From Nitrospira sp. UBA6493 (GTDB lineage Bacteria; Nitrospirota; Nitrospiria; Nitrospirales; Nitrospiraceae), in NCBI GenBank assembly GCA_002435325.1, contig DJMJ01000023.1:1-28680 (forward strand): 28,680 nucleotides of DNA, written 5' to 3'. Below are positions 24,644 to 28,680 of the stretch, piece after piece (position 1 is the stretch's first letter; each line of letters starts with the position of its first letter). Both the position numbers and the translations under genes were made by a program. The notes under the pieces were generated by a model that was not told the origin of the DNA, ran no database searches, and saw only the letters and a program-made list of their open reading frames with translations.

Positions 24644-25699
24644 TCACGCCTTTGAACCGGGAGCCGCAGACACAGAAGCCGTGTCCCCGATCGTCTTCCC
24701 GAGAATTCCCATCACAAACGGACAACGCAGCAACGCCGACGAAAGCCCTTGCCCTTGCGCCTCTTCCACATGCCGCCGATATCCGAGATAGTAACAATAC
24801 AACGCCATCATGGCCGCGACGCCCCCGCCACTCGCCACCGCATAGGGCGCAGACAAGCCCGGCTGCTTTAACACAAAAATTACGAATCCCGCGGCCACCA
24901 AATAATATGTTGACGCGAAGGCTAGCCCTGGCCACCACCAATACTTCAACAGCTCACCGGGGGCCGTCTGCCTCAACCCCTGCATCCACGACGCCGTCGG
25001 TCTGAGCCCTCCGAAATAGGCACAGAGCGCCACCGCACCGCCCAACACCGTCACTGCGGCCAACTGGATCAACGCCGCCATCTGATAATCTGCCGCCACA
25101 CTGCCGAGCGCGGCACCCATGGCGCCGAGCACCAGACCGGTCGCGACCCAGGGCCCCAATTGCGCCGCCTGTGCACCCATCATCGCGCGCAACTCCATCC
25201 CGTCCGGGAAGGTCAGAAACGGCCGCCCCAATACCGCCATCTTTCTTACATGCCCAATTTCAAATGCATCCCGTGCTACCGCCGTGCAGGAAATGATAAT
25301 GGCCATCATCGCCGGGCCATCCGGATGTTTCAGATAATCGTACCCAACCAGCCAGAGCAGCGCCAGCACCAGCAATGACAATTGAACGCCGTACACAAAA
25401 CCAATCCAGCCGGCCAACCAGCTCAGCCGGCGGAGACCATCGGCCGAAATAATGTCCCGCCAGCCTGCTTCACGCCCGACACGATAGGCCAGCAAGGCAG
25501 TTACGACCGCCACCAGCCCGCTGACCGCTAATAGCACAACCGGTTCCGTCAACGGCAATAGATGCTTCGCCAGACGATAGACGCCAAACGCCACGAGACC
25601 GGGTACGAACATGACGATACGTTTGGTCTTACGGACTGACTCCTCCGTCACCGCCAGCGTCAAACTGGGCAACACTCGCAATGCCATCCGGTGCAACAT
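24644..25699 (-). CDS. Polytopic membrane protein of unknown function
   Basis: 351 residues, with about eight to nine helices between residues 28 and 310. A cytoplasmic or periplasmic loop carries ARDAFEIGHVRKMAVLGRP, and the C terminus has CYYLGYRRHVEEAQGQGLSS. No haem c motif. Conserved-looking His (in EIGHVRK) and a WWWPGLAFASTYY segment could bind a cofactor or a partner. The stop falls four bases before the bdB start, so it probably belongs to that unit as a partner subunit or assembly factor. CydB-like function is possible by position only; I see no sequence evidence for it. Confidence 0.8.
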   Translation of the reverse strand: MLHRMALRVLPSLTLAVTEESVRKTKRIVMFVPGLVAFGVYRLAKHLLPLTEPVVLLAVSGLVAVVTALLAYRVGREAGWRDIISADGLRRLSWLAGWIGFVYGVQLSLLVLALLWLVGYDYLKHPDGPAMMAIIISCTAVARDAFEIGHVRKMAVLGRPFLTFPDGMELRAMMGAQAAQLGPWVATGLVLGAMGAALGSVAADYQMAALIQLAAVTVLGGAVALCAYFGGLRPTASWMQGLRQTAPGELLKYWWWPGLAFASTYYLVAAGFVIFVLKQPGLSAPYAVASGGGVAAMMALYCYYLGYRRHVEEAQGQGLSSALLRCPFVMGILGKTIGDTASVSAAPGSKA

Positions 25700-25721
25700 A
25701 ATTGACTCGTCAACCGTAAGA

Positions 25722-25784
25722 GGTGAAACGTGAACCGATGAACCCTCTTTTCGTATGACCTTTCACGTGTTACTTTTCACGCCT
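25722..25784. repeat. Imperfect inverted repeat with GTGAAACGTGAA-type units
   Basis: In the 77-base gap between the PCP_red protein and the polytopic protein, GGTGAAACGTGAA (25722-25734) faces TTCACGT (25762-25768) and TTTTCACGCC (25774-25783) in inverted orientation. It could fold into a stem in the transcript or be a remnant of an intergenic repeat family. Composition (AT-richer, repeated CGTGAA) differs from the flanking coding DNA. Confidence 0.45.
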
Positions 25785-26271
25785 TCTGCGCTGCCATCCC
25801 GAAATACTTGGCTTTGAGCTCTTCCATCAAGGCCACCGTGATTCGCCGCTGCCCGCGATCGGCAGCCGTTCGTTCCAGTTCAACCTTCGCCATGGCACGG
25901 ACTGGAGCCGGCACTTTACTCAGGCGCCGTTCGGCCTCTGCATCCCATTCGATCCGTTCCCCGGTGCGTGGCCGCAGCAACGTCTCGTAGGTCACGACGC
26001 GCTCGCCTCTAATCCGCACATCCTGCTCGACTTCCTCGCGTACGAGCGGGGCAAGATACGGCGGCATCCGCTCCAACCGATGTAACGCCTCGTCCGTCCA
26101 AATTAACCGATCGATCAGCCCGCCCAACTGCCCCGCCGGCACATCCACCCCGACTTTCAGCCCGCAGCCCCGGCACTCGGAACGGACAAACCATTGCGGC
26201 ACGCCGTCCTCGTATGTTCGCTCCTCGACACCCTCGGTATGCATCCAGCGCCCACAGCCGCAGGTCAACAT
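25777..26271 (-). CDS. Zinc-ribbon protein with two PCP_red-type repeats
   Basis: 164 residues. The N terminus has two Cys pairs, C4-x-C6 and C33-x2-C36, spaced like a zinc ribbon. Two repeats follow, at about 58-99 (WTDEALHRLERMPPYLAPLV, then a Glu-rich helix) and 109-155 (WDAEAERRLSKVPAPVRAMA, then a similar helix). Both match the pattern W-x3-A-x2-L-x3-P-x3-R/L...VE of the PCP_red domain, known as the C-terminal domain of dark-operative protochlorophyllide reductase subunit B and also found in stand-alone proteins. No tetrapyrrole reductase is present here. It starts three bases after the DUF420-like gene. Role unknown; a tetrapyrrole-related or assembly role near a haem oxidase is a guess. 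Confidence 0.8.
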   Translation of the reverse strand: MLTCGCGRWMHTEGVEERTYEDGVPQWFVRSECRGCGLKVGVDVPAGQLGGLIDRLIWTDEALHRLERMPPYLAPLVREEVEQDVRIRGERVVTYETLLRPRTGERIEWDAEAERRLSKVPAPVRAMAKVELERTAADRGQRRITVALMEELKAKYFGMAAQKA

Positions 26272-26274
26272 CGT

Positions 26275-26988
26275 TTACCCAATCTTGCCGGGGTAAAAAA
26301 TATAGAGCATCGCGTAGGTGGTTGTTCCGGTAATGAACAACACACAATACACGATCATCGTAAACAACCCGAGCGCCCGATGCCGACGGGCACCATTCGG
26401 CCAGATCCGCTGAATCGTCATCTCAATCGAAAAGACAACCGCCACAAGGGCGAGAAGGCCAAGATAGACCTCCAACTTTCTCAGCGAAAAACCCGCCGTC
26501 GCCACCCGGGATAAAAACAACAGCGCGACCACAGCAGTCACGGCCCCGAAAATAATGCCGACTTTCCGCCACGACGTCAGCAGGAGCGACTCCCTGAGCG
26601 TTCGCATCCCATCCAGCACTTGTTGGGACCGAAACCCCAGGATGATCATGTAGACCGCCATAACCAGACCGATGATCACCAGAATGATGTGGAGCGTCAG
26701 AACGGGAATAAACACATAATCGTAGAGCTCCTGCGAGCCGCCGAACCCTTCCTTCCCCTCGAAGGCCAAGACCCCGAGCTGACGGAAGAGATAATAGGCC
26801 ACGAAGAAACTGAGCATCGCGATCATGCCCCCGAACATCAGCCAATGATGCGCGTGCGCCCGATTCCGCTTGGCTTGAATCCAGCCGATCACAAAGAGCG
26901 CGGTGAAGAACGTCGCCATCAGCTGACTCACATCCGCGCCGACTGTGGCATGGGTGCCGAAAAAGCCCGGGTTGCGTAACCAGTCCAT
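26275..26988 (-). CDS. DUF420-like integral membrane protein
   Basis: 237 residues with about six helices. Conserved polar positions in helices follow the DUF420 pattern: H45, H47 and H48 in AHAHHWLMF, H100 in LTLHIILV, and HRALG near 200 followed by the YCVLFITGTTTYAMLYIFYP terminal helix (split by the TGT turn). DUF420 proteins occur with cytochrome oxidase assembly genes in several bacteria and the buried His residues could bind haem or copper. AGGA lies before ATG 26988, 15 bases after the methyltransferase stop, so the genes are co-transcribed. Length is longer than the usual about 150-190 residues. Confidence 0.75.
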   Translation of the reverse strand: MDWLRNPGFFGTHATVGADVSQLMATFFTALFVIGWIQAKRNRAHAHHWLMFGGMIAMLSFFVAYYLFRQLGVLAFEGKEGFGGSQELYDYVFIPVLTLHIILVIIGLVMAVYMIILGFRSQQVLDGMRTLRESLLLTSWRKVGIIFGAVTAVVALLFLSRVATAGFSLRKLEVYLGLLALVAVVFSIEMTIQRIWPNGARRHRALGLFTMIVYCVLFITGTTTYAMLYIFYPGKIG

Positions 26989-27003
26989 GAATCCTGCGCC
27001 CCT

Positions 27004-27984
27004 TTATCCCTTGATGCCCTGCACGACCGCCGTCCGCTCCAACTCAATCGCAGACGCAAATCCGGCCGCTGTCATCCACTCGATTGCCTCACCGGTCTTG
27101 TAACAACCACCCTGTTGAGTATTAACCAATATATGGACCGCAAAGGCCGTGGTCCAAGCCGGACCAGTCCCCGCCTCATCCAGAAACCGATCTTTAATCA
27201 CCAACCGCCCTCCTGGGGCGAGATGTGTGAACGCTTTTTTGACAAGCGCCGCGTTCGTCTCAAAGTCTTGATAATGCAAAATGTCGGACATGAGGGCAAC
27301 ATCGTAGGGACCGCCCAAGGCGTCCTGATTGAAATTCCCTGGATGCAGGGCAATCCGAGATTCCAGCCCCGCCTCTTTCACCGTTCGCTCGGTGAGTCGC
27401 AACGTAGCGGGAAGATCGAACACCGTCGCCGTCAATTCCGGGTACACCCGGCAAAAAGCAATCGCGTTGGTCCCAGCCCCGCCTCCCAAGTCCAGCATGC
27501 GCACCGGCCCTATGAGCTGCAGGCGCTTCGCCAAATCAGGACCGCTCTGCTGGCCGATTCGATGCAACACCGCCAGCACATTGCCGCCAAGCTCGGGATC
27601 GGTTTCAAAGACATGGCGATCGACGGCCCGCTGCCCGGTCTTGATCGTCTGCTCCAACTTGCCCCAATTCTCCCATTCGGCATCATGCAGCATGAGCAGA
27701 TGCCCAATATATTGAGGAGAGTGCCGCACCAAATGAGTGGCCGAGGCCGAGGAGTTCCTATAAATATCGCCGTCTTTGCTCAACAGATGCATCGCGACCA
27801 ACGCATTGAGCAACAAGGTCAGGGTCTGTTCGTGCGCCCCGATCCTGGTAGCCATCTCTTCAGCCGTTTTCGGCTTTCCATCCAATACGGAAAAGACGTC
27901 CAGACGGACTGCCGTCAGAAGGATTTTCGTTTCCCAGTAGTAGCCGAGTTGAAAGATTTCTGCGAGTGATAGTTCCCGTGACAC
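27004..27984 (-). CDS. SAM-dependent O-methyltransferase, dimerising class (CrtF/ASMT-like)
   Basis: 326 residues from GTG 27984 with AGGGG six bases upstream. The N-terminal winged-helix dimerisation domain (about 1-110) has FQLGYYWETKILLTAVRLDV and TLTLLLNALVAMHLL. The Rossmann domain binds SAM with LDLGGGAGTNAIAF at 164-177. YDVALMSDILHYQDFE and HLAPGGRLVIKDRF follow. The usual catalytic His for O-methyl transfer is probably the H of the DILHYQDFE segment. Relatives act on hydroxyneurosporene, acetylserotonin and other small hydroxyl compounds. The substrate cannot be named. Its place as first gene of a bd-like oxidase unit hints at a quinone- or tetrapyrrole-type substrate, but that is speculation. 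Confidence 0.82.
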   Translation of the reverse strand: MSRELSLAEIFQLGYYWETKILLTAVRLDVFSVLDGKPKTAEEMATRIGAHEQTLTLLLNALVAMHLLSKDGDIYRNSSASATHLVRHSPQYIGHLLMLHDAEWENWGKLEQTIKTGQRAVDRHVFETDPELGGNVLAVLHRIGQQSGPDLAKRLQLIGPVRMLDLGGGAGTNAIAFCRVYPELTATVFDLPATLRLTERTVKEAGLESRIALHPGNFNQDALGGPYDVALMSDILHYQDFETNAALVKKAFTHLAPGGRLVIKDRFLDEAGTGPAWTTAFAVHILVNTQQGGCYKTGEAIEWMTAAGFASAIELERTAVVQGIKG

Positions 27985-27998
27985 ACCAATCCCCTTGA

Positions 27999-28023
27999 GC
28001 CTGAATGGCCTTAAAATTCAGGC
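27999..28023 (-). promoter_or_regulatory. Inverted repeat at the predicted transcription start of the bdB operon
   Basis: Perfect 8-bp arms GCCTGAAT (27999-28006) and ATTCAGGC (28016-28023) with a 9-base loop lie directly downstream of a predicted -10 box and 15 bases before the GTG start. It could be an operator for a dimeric regulator or a 5' mRNA hairpin. No U-run follows on either strand. Confidence 0.4.
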
Positions 28024-28053
28024 ATCTTACCTAGTTCAGAAAGTGAAAGGCAA
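28024..28053 (-). promoter_or_regulatory. Predicted sigma-70 promoter for the methyltransferase-bdB operon
   Basis: On the minus strand TTGCCT (28053-28048, 4 of 6) is followed by 18 bases and TAAGAT (28029-28024, 4 of 6). Transcription would start inside or at the edge of the inverted repeat at 27999-28023. It lies downstream of the terminator of the preceding gene, so the operon would have its own promoter. Confidence 0.4.
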
Positions 28054-28079
28054 GGCAGCCGGACGCTGCCAGCAGGCAA

Positions 28080-28116
28080 CAGAAACACAAAGGGCAGCGG
28101 ATTGCTCCGCTGCCCT
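28080..28116 (-). terminator. Rho-independent terminator after the cupredoxin-like gene
   Basis: A perfect 11-bp stem (28091-28101 with 28106-28116, GGGCAGCGG core) with a 4-base loop is followed on the minus strand by the T-rich stretch TTGTGTTTCTGTTG. It lies 37 bases after the stop at 28154. Confidence 0.8.
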
Positions 28117-28153
28117 CGATGAGGCGAGTGACCTCGCCGGTAGAACAGAAAAC

Positions 28154-28680
28154 CTACTTGATCTCAGCCTTGAGGTTCGCGGTGCCGCCATCGGCCACTT
28201 CCACCTCAAACTCGATCTTCTTGCCCTTAGCGGCGAAGGGGTGCCAGGCCACCACTTTGTGCTTGCCGGCCGGGACATCCTTGAGCTCAAACGAACCGTC
28301 TTCCTTCACAACGGTGAAATGCTTGTTGGAAACCGGGAGGAAGAAGGACTGCATGAACTCGTGCTGATCACACTGTAAGCGATAGAAGCCATCCTTCTCA
28401 GCGCCGCCACGGAACACCACCGGCTTCTCAAGCTTGTCGCCCTTCTTGGCGAGACCGATATTAAAGCCGGTCGCGGAGCTGGAACCTTTCACCACGAAGC
28501 TGTGGGGGTTGTGGAGCACACCCTGGACGGACTTGGGATCGTCAGGATCCGCATCATGATTCTCGGTACGGAACATCTTGTTGTTAACGACGACGCCCGT
28601 AAACGGAAGGAATTCGCAGAACTCCGCGACAACATCCGTCCCGGCATACCCGTCCATAAACGCCTTGTCTTCGATATCGA
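28154..28680 (-). CDS. Cupredoxin-like protein with carboxypeptidase-regulatory-like tail, 5' truncated
   Basis: The frame ends at TAG 28154 and stays open to the right edge, so the start is outside; an internal ATG at 28657 is not a likely start because in-frame codons (DIEDKAF) continue upstream. Numbering from that Met, a type-1 copper-like set is visible: H49 and H52 in HNPHSF, and C96-x2-H99-x2-M102 in QCDQHEFM. The segment from about 112 to 140 (VVKEDGSFELKDVPAGKHKV then WHP) is the beta-sandwich pattern of carboxypeptidase-regulatory-like domains. It is probably an exported electron carrier or copper-binding protein. No signal peptide can be seen because the N terminus is missing. Confidence 0.75.
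   Translation of the reverse strand, partial: DIEDKAFMDGYAGTDVVAEFCEFLPFTGVVVNNKMFRTENHDADPDDPKSVQGVLHNPHSFVVKGSSSATGFNIGLAKKGDKLEKPVVFRGGAEKDGFYRLQCDQHEFMQSFFLPVSNKHFTVVKEDGSFELKDVPAGKHKVVAWHPFAAKGKKIEFEVEVADGGTANLKAEIK

Overview
The window looks like a chromosomal segment from a nitrite-oxidising Nitrospira or a close relative. This rests on two large cytochrome bd-like oxidase subunits without a quinol motif, membrane-anchored c-type cytochromes (one with a haem-b-binding domain resembling the NXR gamma subunit), and a molybdenum cofactor gene beside them. It is inferred from gene content; no taxonomic search was possible. Nearly every gene is on the minus strand. The exceptions are a bactofilin cut by the left edge and a 34-residue membrane peptide near 19.7 kb. 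I see no tRNA, rRNA, CRISPR array, insertion sequence or integrase, and no gene-free stretch over 300 bases.

Reading the minus strand from right to left: (1) 28680-28154 is the 3' part of a cupredoxin-like protein, followed by a terminator. (2) 27984-19754 is a tightly packed run: methyltransferase, DUF420-like membrane protein, zinc-ribbon protein with two PCP_red repeats, unknown polytopic membrane protein, bd-like oxidase paralog 2 (bdB), DUF3047-like protein, small glycine-rich membrane protein, and two membrane-anchored SUMF1-fold proteins. (3) 19577-12980 is a respiratory cluster: two 40-residue single-helix peptides that are easy to miss, bd-like oxidase paralog 1 (bdA), and three membrane c-type cytochromes, closed by a strong hairpin terminator. 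(4) 12896-11260 holds mobA and a family 9 glycosyltransferase, overlapping by one base.

(5) 11176-5297 holds argS, tgt, yajC, secD and secF, a housekeeping translation and secretion cluster with a promoter in front of argS. (6) 5217-593 is a two-component pair: a sensor kinase with Cache, HAMP and three PAS domains, and a sigma-54 activator of NtrC type with an unusual five-cysteine linker. It converges on the bactofilin.

Working model (inference): the bdA cluster encodes an oxidase complex in which periplasmic and membrane-bound c haems, plus a b haem in the NXR-gamma-like protein, pass electrons to a CydA-like core, with the two 40-residue helices as small subunits. The bdB cluster has a second core with no c-type cytochromes but with several candidate assembly or accessory proteins. 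The pairing of two divergent CydA-like cores with different partners, and the micropeptides, are the strongest candidates for undescribed biology here.
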